DNA from: Lewinella sp041392765
GTDB lineage: Bacteria; Bacteroidota; Bacteroidia; Chitinophagales; Saprospiraceae
Assembly (NCBI GenBank): GCA_041392765.1
Contig: JAWKLL010000023.1
Location: 16,614-80,613, forward strand
Length of the DNA: 64,000 bases
Reading direction: 5' to 3'
The translations under genes and the position numbers were made by a program. Below the pieces are notes generated by a model. It had not been told where the DNA came from and did no database searches. It saw only the letters and a program-made list of their open reading frames with translations. Shown here one piece after another: positions 9,573 through 17,478 of the stretch (position 1 is the first letter of the stretch; each line of letters begins with the position of its first letter).

Positions 9573-9851
9573 CTACGTGTGAATCCTAAACCCCTGTACA
9601 GCCTGCCGATTGGCTTGTGGGTAGGAAATAAGTTCTACATCCAAGGTGCAACGCTCGTAACGTAGGGAATAGGTTTCCTTGATAGAATGATTGCTAATAG
9701 ATTGGTTGGAAACGGGTTGTAATACTAAGAACCGCCCGGCCTCATCGGCTAAACTGTTCATCAACTCCTTGACAGCCACCAAAGCATTGCGCTGGCTACT
9801 CTTGTTGATAAGCCCTGCTGTAAGGGCTAATTTGATTTTTCGGGTATTCAT
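9573..9851 (-). CDS. Small hypothetical protein
   Basis: About 92 residues from MNTRKIKLALTAGLINKSSQ to GFRIHT. I do not recognise it. It has mixed composition with no membrane segment or signal peptide. The start at 9851 was preferred over the Met three codons upstream because it gives a more typical basic N-terminus. It may be a small cytoplasmic protein, or a spurious frame. Confidence 0.4.
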   Translation of the reverse strand: MNTRKIKLALTAGLINKSSQRNALVAVKELMNSLADEAGRFLVLQPVSNQSISNHSIKETYSLRYERCTLDVELISYPQANRQAVQGFRIHT

Positions 9852-10157
9852 GGAAAACAATTTTCAAATGGGTAATGGGGAGAATGACTTTTTCAAGTCT
9901 GTAAATACTTGCGTTTTACTACAATGAAAGAACCCTGTTTTGCGGTAGGATGTTGTATTAAAATATTTAAAGGTTTGTTAAATTTTTCGGTAATGTTAAT
10001 TTGCCCCATAGTAATTTGACGGAAATAAACTGTTCGATTTTTTTTAGGCGATTCGCAAAAATTGAACAGTTTATTTTTATCCCGTCCCATAGCGCGAATC
10101 TTTTATGTCGCGAGCAAGTATCATTTGGGGAAACGAAACTGCATATCTAAAGTCCTA
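9852..10157. other. Intergenic stretch with a long palindrome
   Basis: No gene seen. Its main content is the palindrome at 10018-10086. Confidence 0.5.
10018..10086. repeat. Near-perfect 54-nt palindrome with short outer arms
   Basis: AAATAAACTGTTC (10023-10035) pairs perfectly with GAACAGTTTATTT (10064-10076). The pairing continues inward for about seven more pairs including one G-U, leaving a loop near 10043-10056. Outer GACGG/CCGTC arms (10018-10022 and 10082-10086) add to it. It lies just past the propeller lipoprotein gene, so it may act as a 3' stabiliser or terminator, or be a small mobile palindrome. It has no U-run. Confidence 0.55.
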
Positions 10158-11228
10158 TTACAATTTCTCCCGTAGATAATGAAAGTTTTTACCATCGTAC
10201 AGGCACACTCCGTTCAAAGTTCCAGCCCAAATATTCCCATCTGCATCTTCTAAAATGCCAAAAAACATACCCTCCCCTGATTTTATAATGGTTCTCGTCT
10301 GTTGTTCTATCCCCAAAGTCGTGTTCTCATATCGAGATAATACCCAATCATTTCCACTAAGCTGTGCGCTTGTCCAAATATTTCCATGCTTGTCTTCGTA
10401 GATATATCCGACAAAACCTTCAGCGATAGGACGAAAATTAGTTCCATTGTATCGCCAAAGCCCCTCATTGCCACCGAGCCAGATATTTTCTTTTTTATCC
10501 TCAATTATCCACCTAACATTAGTAAAAGGTTTACCATTTTGTGCCACAGCCGTAAATGATTTCCCGTCATACGTAAAGGTTTTGTTTCTCGTACCCAACC
10601 AAAGTTTGCCTGTTTTATCTTCGATTATGGTGTTAACTTCATTAATGGGGCGTTGCAAATTGGGTATAACATACCCTGTGCTGTCTTCCGATATAGTATC
10701 GCCGTTTATGACGTAATTTCGAAAAGATTTGCCATCATACCTACTTACCCCACCATTGGCACCGAGCCAAATATTCCCCATTTTATCTTCATAAATACAG
10801 ACAATTTCATTATTGACAAGTCCATCATCGGTTGTGAAATTTTGAAAAAATTCCCCGTTATATAGATATACGCCTGAACCAATAGCACCGAACCACAAAT
10901 TGCCATTACTGTCTTTCAAAATAGAGAAAAAACTCCCCTCCTTCAATATGTTGGTAAATGAATTGCCGTCGTATTTAAAAAGACCACCAAACGTAGCTAA
11001 CCAAATATCGCCCGATTTATCTTGCACCATTGCCCGAGTAATATTATTGGGCGCATTATTGACAAATAGGGTATCAATAATAACATCAGTAGGTGTACTC
11101 AATTCACCCGCCACTTGATTACTAATATGCTGCTGTTTTTCCGGATGATTCTGCCCGTTGCAGGACGATAGGGAAACCAACAACAATATTTGCCATAGTA
11201 CTTTTCTACGCTCTTTCATGTTTTTCAT
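10158..11228 (-). CDS. Beta-propeller lipoprotein with two-component-regulator-type repeats
   Basis: A 356-residue lipoprotein, intact. The start MKNMKERRKVLWQILLLVSL leads to a lipobox ending LSSC, so it is probably anchored in a membrane. The mature part is a series of about seven Reg_prop repeats with the pattern I.ED..GNIWLGT..G..RYDGKSF (for example EDKMGNIWLGANGGVSRYDG). These normally form the periplasmic sensor propellers of hybrid two-component systems. Here there is no kinase domain, so it is a stand-alone propeller of unknown role. A start seven codons upstream (11249) is possible. It is AT-rich compared with the flanking core genes. Confidence 0.8.
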   Translation of the reverse strand: MKNMKERRKVLWQILLLVSLSSCNGQNHPEKQQHISNQVAGELSTPTDVIIDTLFVNNAPNNITRAMVQDKSGDIWLATFGGLFKYDGNSFTNILKEGSFFSILKDSNGNLWFGAIGSGVYLYNGEFFQNFTTDDGLVNNEIVCIYEDKMGNIWLGANGGVSRYDGKSFRNYVINGDTISEDSTGYVIPNLQRPINEVNTIIEDKTGKLWLGTRNKTFTYDGKSFTAVAQNGKPFTNVRWIIEDKKENIWLGGNEGLWRYNGTNFRPIAEGFVGYIYEDKHGNIWTSAQLSGNDWVLSRYENTTLGIEQQTRTIIKSGEGMFFGILEDADGNIWAGTLNGVCLYDGKNFHYLREKL

Positions 11229-11336
11229 TATTTTGATCACAGGTTGCAAAGAATTGAATTTAAATGATTTAACAGCATCTAAAAGAGGTTTTTTGTCGTA
11301 CCATCATAGCATTTGCCGTGCCCCGTTTTCAATTTT

Positions 11337-11888
11337 TCATTCCATTAACTTATCTAAAATCCCACTAATCTGAATTTTTTCATTGAGATTTAAAGGTTCT
11401 GTAAATCTAGAGAAAATCAAATCAATTTTTGGCTTAATTTTACTCAGTTCACTACTGCCGCTTTTAGTTATTTTGATTCTTTTGGCTCTTCTGTCGTCTT
11501 CGTCTGGAAATTCTTCGACAAACTTATTCTTTATCAGTCGCTTAATTATTTCTATTCCTGTTGGGGCTTCAAGATTATGCAACTCCACTATTTCCATTTT
11601 TCTGAAGCTTTCTTGAAAATCTAAGTGTAGTAGAAAGCTGTATTCATCAATAGAGGAAACATTCGATTCTGACAAAACGAGTTTAGTCTGTTTTTTCAAT
11701 GCCTTATTCAAGTACATCAATTTATAGGCTATTAACAATTCATCGTGTGTCGAGTGTGTTGCTTTATTTCTGCTTGTAAACAATTCGTTGTTGAGCCAAA
11801 TTGTAAAGTCTTCAATTTTATCAGAAGAGTGTTTCTTTTGATACTCCTCCGCATACGCTATTAATTCCTTGATTAGTGTGTAATCCAT
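11337..11888 (-). CDS. MarR-family winged-helix transcriptional regulator
   Basis: 183 residues, intact. The C-terminal two thirds has the MarR winged-helix pattern: a recognition-helix region around NLEAPTGIEIIKRLIKNKFV, then the wing DEDDRRAKRIKITKSG with the conserved D.R segment. The N-terminal third is helical and would form the dimer interface. It is divergent from the small monooxygenase gene at 11993, and a 7-bp inverted repeat sits in the 104-bp gap. Likely it represses that gene and itself in response to a small molecule (inference). Confidence 0.85.
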   Translation of the reverse strand: MDYTLIKELIAYAEEYQKKHSSDKIEDFTIWLNNELFTSRNKATHSTHDELLIAYKLMYLNKALKKQTKLVLSESNVSSIDEYSFLLHLDFQESFRKMEIVELHNLEAPTGIEIIKRLIKNKFVEEFPDEDDRRAKRIKITKSGSSELSKIKPKIDLIFSRFTEPLNLNEKIQISGILDKLME

Positions 11889-11916
11889 TGTATCAATTTG
11901 CTTCTAAAATAAACAA

Positions 11917-11940
11917 ATTTACAAAACTTATTGTGTAAAT
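11917..11940. promoter_or_regulatory. Candidate MarR operator
   Basis: A perfect inverted repeat ATTTACA (11917-11923) and TGTAAAT (11934-11940), spacer 10 bases, arm centres 17 bp apart, a suitable geometry for a winged-helix dimer. It overlaps the TTG box of the monooxygenase promoter and the TAAATTTG (11921-11914) on the marR side, so binding would block both. Confidence 0.6.
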
Positions 11941-11960
11941 GAAATAATGTCGTATATTTG
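11931..11960 (+). promoter_or_regulatory. Promoter of the monooxygenase gene
   Basis: TTG (11931-11933), 19-base spacer, TATATTTG (11953-11960). This matches the Bacteroidota primary sigma consensus and lies 32 bases before the start codon. Confidence 0.65.
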
Positions 11961-11992
11961 CATCAGAAACATAATAATAAACTTAAATTACA

Positions 11993-12325
11993 ATGAACAT
12001 GAACAATCCAACGTACACTTTTGTATCTGTTTCAACTGCCAAACCTGGTAAACTTGAGGATTTGGTTAGAATTGCCAAAAGTCCAACGATGAAAATGGAC
12101 AAAAAATCTGATGGTCTTATCGCTTATCAAGTCAGTGTTGATAAAGAGAGAAACTCCGTAGTTGTATGGGCAACTTATGATAAAAAAGAAACGCTTTACA
12201 ACTTTCTTGAAACCGAACAAGGCAAGGACGACCACGGTGAAAATGAGGACATGGAAAGTATTATCGAATCATTCGTAATGTACGACCTTGAACCTGTTAG
12301 TGGAAGGCTTCTTCCCAAAAAGTAA
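11993..12325 (+). CDS. Small antibiotic-biosynthesis-monooxygenase (ABM) domain protein
   Basis: 110 residues, one ABM-type ferredoxin-like domain: beta strand YTFVSVSTAKPGKLEDLVRI, then LIAYQVSVDKERNSVVVWATYDKKETLYNF. ABM proteins are cofactor-free oxygenases or quinone/haem-degrading enzymes; the substrate here is unknown. The gene sits divergently from a MarR regulator with an operator between, a common layout for detoxification of a reactive compound. Repeat sequence begins about 65 bases after the stop. Confidence 0.75.
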   Translation: MNMNNPTYTFVSVSTAKPGKLEDLVRIAKSPTMKMDKKSDGLIAYQVSVDKERNSVVVWATYDKKETLYNFLETEQGKDDHGENEDMESIIESFVMYDLEPVSGRLLPKK

Positions 12326-12389
12326 ATGCTATTTCAACAGCGTTCTTTCGTCTTGTTAGCGCTCTGTTTTTTTCTTAATGAGGAATCCT

Positions 12390-12730
12390 GAGAACGCTCC
12401 ACGCCCCCACACCATGAACAGCTCTCTTCTGCCGGCTATAAGGGAACATCGCTTTTTTGCTCCTTGCGGCAACATGGCGACAGGAGGACAAGTTACGGGT
12501 TTTTCAGGGTTTGTGCCGTTTTTTTGGGGTGTAGTTCGGATTTTTTATTTCTGGCTGTTAGTAGGAAAACCGGGGGACAAGCGTAGCCCTTTGTGGCGTG
12601 GATGCTGCGAGGAGCAGGGTTATACTTGTAATGCGGGAGTGTTTTGCGCACACTTTTTTGCTTTACCTAAAACAACGGATTCCTTGCCATAAGAGGCTTC
12701 TACTTTTGTCTTGACACAAAAGTAGCAAAA
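12390..12730 (+). repeat. Long interspersed repeat, family A, copy 1
   Basis: A roughly 330-bp non-coding repeat, clearly alike over its length to 13850-14194 and partly to 58758-58905. Shared blocks include GAACATCGCTTTTTTGCTCC, CAAGTTACGGGTTTTTCAGG and GTAATGCGGGAGTGTTTTGC. It ends in a hairpin CTACTTTTGT-CTTGAC-ACAAAAGTAG (12700-12725). The open frame through it recurs in copy 2 only because the DNA repeats; it is not a gene. Confidence 0.75.
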
Positions 12731-12992
12731 AGTCAAGGCTTTACAAATTTGGCTAAAAATGTACTTTTTTCCACTGTTCGGAATAAACTCGCTCTGTGTA
12801 GTTGCTTCGTTTTTTTCGATTTGATTACGCTAGTGTTCTCTCCGAATAACCTATTTCCTGCTCACACAGTATTCCTCACGACCGTTCCAAAAAGCACATT
12901 TTCTTAACGCCAAATTTGTAAGGCCGCTTGCCTTCCCGCAAAGCCATTGGCATGAATTCCCGACAACTAAAGCGCGCTGGCAGGCAAGGGAG

Positions 12993-13099
12993 CAAAACGA
13001 GGAAAGGGTTGTTGTTTTACTTCTTGATGTTACCAATAAAACCGGGGGGCAAGCCTTGCATGCGTAGCCCGTTGTGGCGCGGACGCTACGATGATCAGG
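12993..13099 (+). repeat. Interspersed repeat, family B, copy 1
   Basis: Shares ACGAGGAAAGGGTTGTTGTT and a GC-rich block around CATGCGTAGCCCGTTGTGGC with 55826-56037. The same core (AAACCGGGGG...CGTAGCCC.TTGTGGCG.GGA.GCT) also occurs inside family A, so A and B share a module. Its right end lies against the truncated PIN toxin gene. Confidence 0.65.
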
Positions 13100-13107
13100 T
13101 TTTTTTT

Positions 13108-13308
13108 CTAAATTAATGCGTGTAAATAATTTGCGGTATCGTTCAAACCATTTCTTCTCATCACATCTTCCCATTCATCGAAAATATGCTTGCTCCATTT
13201 TGGAGTGTACAAATCATCGTGGGCAAACCAAAAAAGTAAATCACGGATTTCGATTGGGATAATCACGTTCGTGTCAAGAACACATGTGAAACGAATACTA
13301 TGTATCAT
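13108..13308 (-). pseudogene. PIN-domain toxin, C-terminally truncated
   Basis: Only 66 residues of a PIN ribonuclease that is normally about 130-190. The first catalytic acid is present (VLDTNVI, Asp12) and a second likely one in FDEWEDV. The frame then ends right where a family B repeat begins, so the remaining catalytic acids are missing and the toxin should be inactive. The start overlaps the end of the upstream DNA-binding antitoxin by 11 bases, the usual toxin-antitoxin arrangement. Confidence 0.7.
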
Positions 13309-13753
13309 ATAAACCTGATTCTTCGTCTGCGTTCATTATTTTGATGAGGAGTTCTTGCTGCTTTGCTTTCATCCTTTTCTTATAAGCCATTGCATCCTCA
13401 AACTTTACCCTTCTGTGCTTCCCAATTTTTGTATATTCGATTTCCCCTTCTTCCAGTAATTTTACTAAATGAGGACGAGAACAGCCAAGTAAATCTGCAA
13501 CTGCTTGTGTAGTCATTTCAGTAGCTATCGGCACTAATGAAATTGGCTTTCCTTGACTCGTGATTTTTAAAATTTCCGCAAGAAGTTTCAAGGCTTTCAA
13601 AGGAACTCTAATCTTTTCCCGTGTTTCTTCAATCTCAATTTCAGGATTGTCTTTATGAAGGCTTTCAAGGACTTCTGTGAGGGCATTGTAAGATTCCATT
13701 GCCACCTTCTGTTCTTCTTTAGAAGGTTTGGTGATTTTTTCTAAATGTTCCAT
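13298..13753 (-). CDS. Excisionase-type helix-turn-helix antitoxin
   Basis: 151 residues, intact. The central and C-terminal part has the MerR/excisionase-like helix-turn-helix: TTQAVADLLGCSRPHLVKLL followed by the wing GEIEYTKIGKHRRVKFEDA. The N-terminal half is helical and acidic, suited to dimerisation or toxin binding. Such proteins are encoded directly before PIN toxins, as here with an 11-base overlap. Since the toxin is truncated, the antitoxin is an orphan in practice; it may still bind its own promoter. Confidence 0.8.
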   Translation of the reverse strand: MEHLEKITKPSKEEQKVAMESYNALTEVLESLHKDNPEIEIEETREKIRVPLKALKLLAEILKITSQGKPISLVPIATEMTTQAVADLLGCSRPHLVKLLEEGEIEYTKIGKHRRVKFEDAMAYKKRMKAKQQELLIKIMNADEESGLYDT

Positions 13754-13849
13754 ATTTTGACATGGTTTGGTTTGATTTCAATTGCAAATACAATCAAAAT
13801 AAACGAAAAAATCAAAACAATCGAAATACTTTCCTTTTTTTAGATTGGT

Positions 13850-14194
13850 GAGAACGCTAACGACTGTCCACCGCAGAAGTTCCCTTGACTGCCATGCGTC
13901 TCCCTTCCAACTATAAGGAAACATCGCTTTTTTGCTCCTTGTAGCAACGTGGCAATTTTAGGGGTAAGTTACGGGTTTTTCAGGTTTTTTGTGCCGTTTT
14001 TTTTGGGGTGTAGTTCGAGTTTTTTATTTCTTGGTGTTAGTAGGAAAACAAAACTGCAAGCGTAGCTCTTTGTGGCGCGGATGCTGCGAGGAGCAGGGGT
14101 ATACTTGTAATGCGGGAGTGTTTTGCGCACAGTTTTTTGCTTTTCCTAAAACAATGGATTTCTTGTTTTAAGAGGCTTCTACTTTTGTCTTGAC
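13850..14194 (+). repeat. Long interspersed repeat, family A, copy 2 (split by a MITE)
   Basis: Second copy of the repeat at 12390. It keeps the same order of blocks and the left arm of the terminal hairpin, TTCTACTTTTGTCTTGAC, ending at 14194. The right arm resumes at 14415 after a 220-bp insertion. Confidence 0.75.
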
Positions 14195-14414
14195 CTCACG
14201 TTTCGCGTAAATTAAATTAAGAAGAATAAATTTTTAATTATATTTAATTCCGAAAAACAGAATTATTTGAATTTTTATTCTTCTGCTTATTGTTCGCATG
14301 GCTAAAATTTTGTCATAGGCAAATTTCATCCTGAACTAAGGCTCGGATTAATTTGTAATCAGAGCAAAATTTCTACATTTTAAAAAGCCTAACGCATTTT
14401 GCGCGAAACGTGAG
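14195..14414. mobile_element. 220-bp MITE with 13-bp inverted repeats and 6-bp target duplication
   Basis: The ends are perfect 13-bp inverted repeats, CTCACGTTTCGCG (14195-14207) and CGCGAAACGTGAG (14402-14414), with weaker pairing inward. It is flanked by the direct repeat CTTGAC (14189-14194 and 14415-14420). The paralogous repeat at 12700-12725 shows the empty site with a single CTTGAC, which proves insertion. The inside is AT-rich and has no gene, so it must be moved by a transposase elsewhere. I cannot name its IS family. Confidence 0.85.
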
Positions 14415-14459
14415 CTTGACACAAAAGTAGCTTATTACGCAGAGATGTACACTGCGACG

Positions 14460-14606
14460 ATGAAGATGCCCCTCCCTACTCAAAAAATCAACTGGCAGGA
14501 CTTCTGGAAATCTCGCGGACTTGATGTCGATCTATGCCCCAACTGCAAAAAAGAACGACTCATCTGCATCGGTAAAATCGACCTCGTCAGGACCGCCATA
14601 CTTTAA
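14460..14606 (+). pseudogene. IS91-type transposase C-terminal remnant
   Basis: A 48-codon frame (MKMPLPTQKINWQDFWKSRG, then DVDLCPNCKKERLICIGKI) that resembles the extreme C-terminus of IS91-family transposases, where a W..... segment is followed by CP.C. The main catalytic domain is absent. It lies directly after the family A repeat. The assignment rests on a short motif only. Confidence 0.4.
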
Positions 14607-14911
14607 AACTATCACACCTTTAACCCCATAAAACACCCTACCTTTGCAACTACAAGGGCTGCTATTGTATGGTTATATACACCATTTTTGCCATTGTCTA
14701 AAGATAAAACCTTAGCCTCCCTCCTGTTTTATGACCGAAGCACCCTAAAGCGACAACCACAATAGCATCACTGCCGTTGTCTAATAAACATCGCCAAATT
14801 ATATTTCGATTTTACACAGAAGCTCGTCCTTGGCAGGCCACTTCGTTCAACATGGGCTTCCATCTGGGTCGTGCCGACCGATTGAAGCCTTATTTATTGT
14901 GCGAAGTTAAT
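14607..14911. other. Non-coding stretch, possibly IS end sequence
   Basis: No gene seen. It could include the terminal region of the IS91-like remnant, but no clear boundary is visible. Confidence 0.4.
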
Positions 14912-15340
14912 TCACTCTTCTTCTAGCAAATATTTAAGATGCTTGTAATAATCTGTATTCACAACCCTTTCAAGCTTTTCTCTAGGATAGGAAATTAATC
15001 CAACCATCTTTGTCAAGCAATCTTTCAAATCACCAAGATAGTTTTCTATAATATCAAATGAAATCTCCGGATTCAAGCTTCTATAATCATGAGTAATTCT
15101 ATTTCTCATGCTAGCTATCTGATTCCAAGGGATTTCGCTGAATTTATCTTTCAGACTCGTTTCTATTTTCTTCGTTTCTTCTCCAATAACCATCAACAAG
15201 GCTTGACAAGCATTGAAATTCAATTGATCGTTCGCTTGTATGAATTCTTCGGGGCCATTGATGTCTTTCGTGTAGATGTATATCTTCTCTATCGATTCTA
15301 ACGAAGTTAAAATATAGGCGATATTTTTCGTGCTATACAT
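14912..15340 (-). CDS. hepT: HepT-type toxin (HEPN ribonuclease)
   Basis: 142 residues, intact, all-helical. It has the HEPN motif R-x4-H-x-Y as R79...H84-D-Y86 in SMRNRITHDYRSL. HepT toxins are RNases held in check by AMPylation from the partner nucleotidyltransferase. The gene overlaps the upstream antitoxin by 8 bases, the standard layout. All catalytic residues are present, so the system may be active. Confidence 0.88.
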   Translation of the reverse strand: MYSTKNIAYILTSLESIEKIYIYTKDINGPEEFIQANDQLNFNACQALLMVIGEETKKIETSLKDKFSEIPWNQIASMRNRITHDYRSLNPEISFDIIENYLGDLKDCLTKMVGLISYPREKLERVVNTDYYKHLKYLLEEE

Positions 15341-15635
15341 ACACCAATGAATCTTCTATCTCTAATTCAATTATGGGATTCAAATATTTTCTATTAACTA
15401 AATCAAGTCTATCAACTTTCAGTACTTTTTTCATATATTCTTCTAACTCATAAATAGCTTCTATTCCTAACTGTTTCCCTTCTTCAAGTAGGTATAAAAT
15501 ATCGATATCACTTTCTGGATTATTATTGCCAGTTGAATAACTACCAAATAGTCCTAACTCCGCAATTTTAAATTTCTCATTCAAATGCGGTTTGGATTCT
15601 TTCAGTACATCTAAAACATCTTGCTTTGTCATCAT
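15333..15635 (-). CDS. mntA: MntA-type minimal nucleotidyltransferase antitoxin
   Basis: 100 residues, intact. The active-site motif G-S-x10-D-x-D is complete: G31 S32 ... D43 I D45 in FGSYSTGNNNPESDIDILY. MntA AMPylates its HepT partner near the HEPN active site and so neutralises it. It is the first gene of the pair, with the toxin following by an 8-base overlap. An alternative start is the second Met. Confidence 0.88.
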   Translation of the reverse strand: MMTKQDVLDVLKESKPHLNEKFKIAELGLFGSYSTGNNNPESDIDILYLLEEGKQLGIEAIYELEEYMKKVLKVDRLDLVNRKYLNPIIELEIEDSLVYV

Positions 15636-16310
15636 GTCAATACAAACGCTTTTTATCTTCTCAATAATACTGTTTTCTTTTCAATAAATCAAGGCAACTT
15701 GTTTTTAAATCGCAAAATATTAAAAATCAATGCATTATGAATTTTAAATCATTTCGCACAAACATAGTTATATCCGCAAGTCTCCCCCTTTTTTGTCCCA
15801 CTTCCCCCAAAAAAGAGGCATACCAAAACACCCCACCCCACACACCCAGCAAACGACTTAACCACATGCTTAGAGGCTCACACACTAGATCGGTGAAACA
15901 TTCTTCGACAAATATAAATGACTATATCTATAAATACAACAGCACAGCTATTTTTTAGAAAAAACCATCCCCCCCCCCACACAAACCCAACACCCCACCC
16001 AACCCGCCCCCGTGAGCGATAGGAACGGGTGGCCGCCCCTGGTGTTAGCCGGGGTGGCCTACGAGTGGATAGCGCGACCCCTGCCCGGCGTTGGGTCAGC
16101 GTGGGGCGGCAGGGGGCACGGCCTACACTATATGGCTTGGGAGGAGCTTTTAGGAAGTTCTCTGCTCCTGATGAGGGGGTAGCTAATACGAATATAGCTG
16201 GCGATTCATTTGCCTGATAGGTATTGCCGTATATAGGGTATTGGCCTGTCAGGCAGGTTGGTTTTTGTGACGGTGTTGCCGCAAAGCGAGGAAAAACGAT
16301 TGGCTAGAGA
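15636..16310. other. Non-coding stretch with C-rich runs and a GC-rich repeat
   Basis: No supportable gene. 15780-16010 is unusually rich in C on the plus strand, including a 10-C run near 15969. The GC-rich hairpin repeat at 16018-16110 is listed separately. The frames at 15737-15958 and 16029-16217 lack protein features. Confidence 0.5.
16018..16110. repeat. GC-rich hairpin repeat, family C, copy 1
   Basis: Contains GGTGGCCGCCCCTGG-TGTTA-GCCGGGGTGG, where CCCC.GG pairs with CCGGGG, followed by a second GC-rich segment around CGGCGTTGGGTCAGC. A related block (CCCGCCCCTGGCTTTGCCGG) occurs at 59065-59100. Probably a mobile or structural palindromic repeat. Confidence 0.45.
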
Positions 16311-16314
16311 TTTC

Positions 16315-16360
16315 CCAAAAAACGCAGCAGCCCCCCATCATGCCATGACAGGGGGCTGCT
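16315..16360 (-). terminator. Terminator of the glutamine synthetase gene
   Basis: AGCAGCCCCC (16326-16335) pairs with GGGGGCTGCT (16351-16360). On the minus strand the stem is followed by six T residues. It lies about 70 bases beyond the stop codon. Confidence 0.85.
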
Positions 16361-16427
16361 AAAAAATCACCCACCCCAGCGCAGGAAAGCGCGAGGTGAG
16401 CGATTATACAAGATTCCTATGCAGGAA

Positions 16428-17435
16428 CTATAGAGCCGATTTTACCGTCTTAATAATACGCGCTGCTACCTTGTAGGGGTCGGCAGCGGAGTTGGGGCGA
16501 CGATCCTCCAAATAGCCTTTCCAGCCGCGCTCCTTGGTGAGCACAGGGATGCGTATGGACGCACCACGGTCGGAAACGCCGTAGCTATACTGGTCGATAG
16601 ACTGCGTTTCGTGCTTGCCCGTCAGGCGCAGGTGGTTGTCGGCACCATAAACAGCTATGTGTTCTGCTGTCAATGGGCGGAAAGCTTCGAGGATGGTCTC
16701 GTAAGTGGCCCAATCGCCACAGGTGCGAAGTACGCCATTGGAGAAGTTCGCGTGCATACCCGAGCCATTCCAGTCACCCAATACGGGCTTGCAGTGCCAG
16801 TTGACGGCTACACCGTACTTCTCAGCCGTGCGCTCCATAAGGTAGCGTCCTACCCAAATTTCATCTCCGGCCTGCTTGGCTCCTTTGGCAAACATTTGGA
16901 ACTCCCACTGTCCGGCAGCCACTTCCGCATTGATGCCTTCAATATTGAGGCCTGCGTCGATGCACAAATCCAAGTGCTCTTCTACGATTTCGCGGCCATA
17001 GGCGCGGGTAGCCCCTACGCCACAGTAGTAAGGTCCCTGAGGTGCGGGATAACCATCGGCAGGAAAGCCCAATGGCTTATTGGTGTTCGGATCCCACAAG
17101 AAGTATTCTTGCTCGAAACCAAACCAGAAATCATCATCTTCATCGTCGATTTGTGCGCGACCGTTGCTCGGGTGAGCGGTTTCGTCTGCATTCAATACCT
17201 CCGTCATTACCAAGTATCCGTTGCGGCGGGCAGGATCGGGGTAGATAGCTACGGGTTTGAGCAAGCAATCCGAAGAATTGCCAGGTGCCTGCTCCGTAGA
17301 GCTACCGTCGAACGACCACATAGGGCAGTCCTCCAGCTTACCGCTGAAATCATCGACCAACTTGGTCTTGCTGCGAAGTGTCTGTGTGGGCTTGTAACCA
17401 TCAAGCCAAATGTACTCTAATTTGAACTTTGTCAT
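16428..17435 (-). CDS. glnII: Glutamine synthetase, type II (GSII)
   Basis: 335 residues, intact; ATP-dependent joining of ammonium to glutamate in the cytoplasm. The length and motifs are those of the eukaryotic-like GSII rather than the 470-residue GlnA: an N-terminal beta-grasp with WSFDGSSTEQAPGNSSDC, the FGFEQEYFL metal-binding strand, GINAEVAAGQWEFQ, GDWNGSGMHANFS and the C-terminal RPNSAADPY. It is the last gene of a same-strand run, glnK, amt, porin, glnII, and has its own strong terminator. The 43-base gap to the porin suggests co-transcription. Confidence 0.92.
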   Translation of the reverse strand: MTKFKLEYIWLDGYKPTQTLRSKTKLVDDFSGKLEDCPMWSFDGSSTEQAPGNSSDCLLKPVAIYPDPARRNGYLVMTEVLNADETAHPSNGRAQIDDEDDDFWFGFEQEYFLWDPNTNKPLGFPADGYPAPQGPYYCGVGATRAYGREIVEEHLDLCIDAGLNIEGINAEVAAGQWEFQMFAKGAKQAGDEIWVGRYLMERTAEKYGVAVNWHCKPVLGDWNGSGMHANFSNGVLRTCGDWATYETILEAFRPLTAEHIAVYGADNHLRLTGKHETQSIDQYSYGVSDRGASIRIPVLTKERGWKGYLEDRRPNSAADPYKVAARIIKTVKSAL

Positions 17436-17478
17436 TGTGTGAAAAAAAGTTTATAGTTCTGCAATAGGAAAAAATCAA

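Noticed and set aside
12378..12692. Open frame recurring as a similar frame at 13989-14171
   Set aside because: The similarity is due to the DNA repeat family A; there is no sign of selection on the protein, and the frames are odd in composition.
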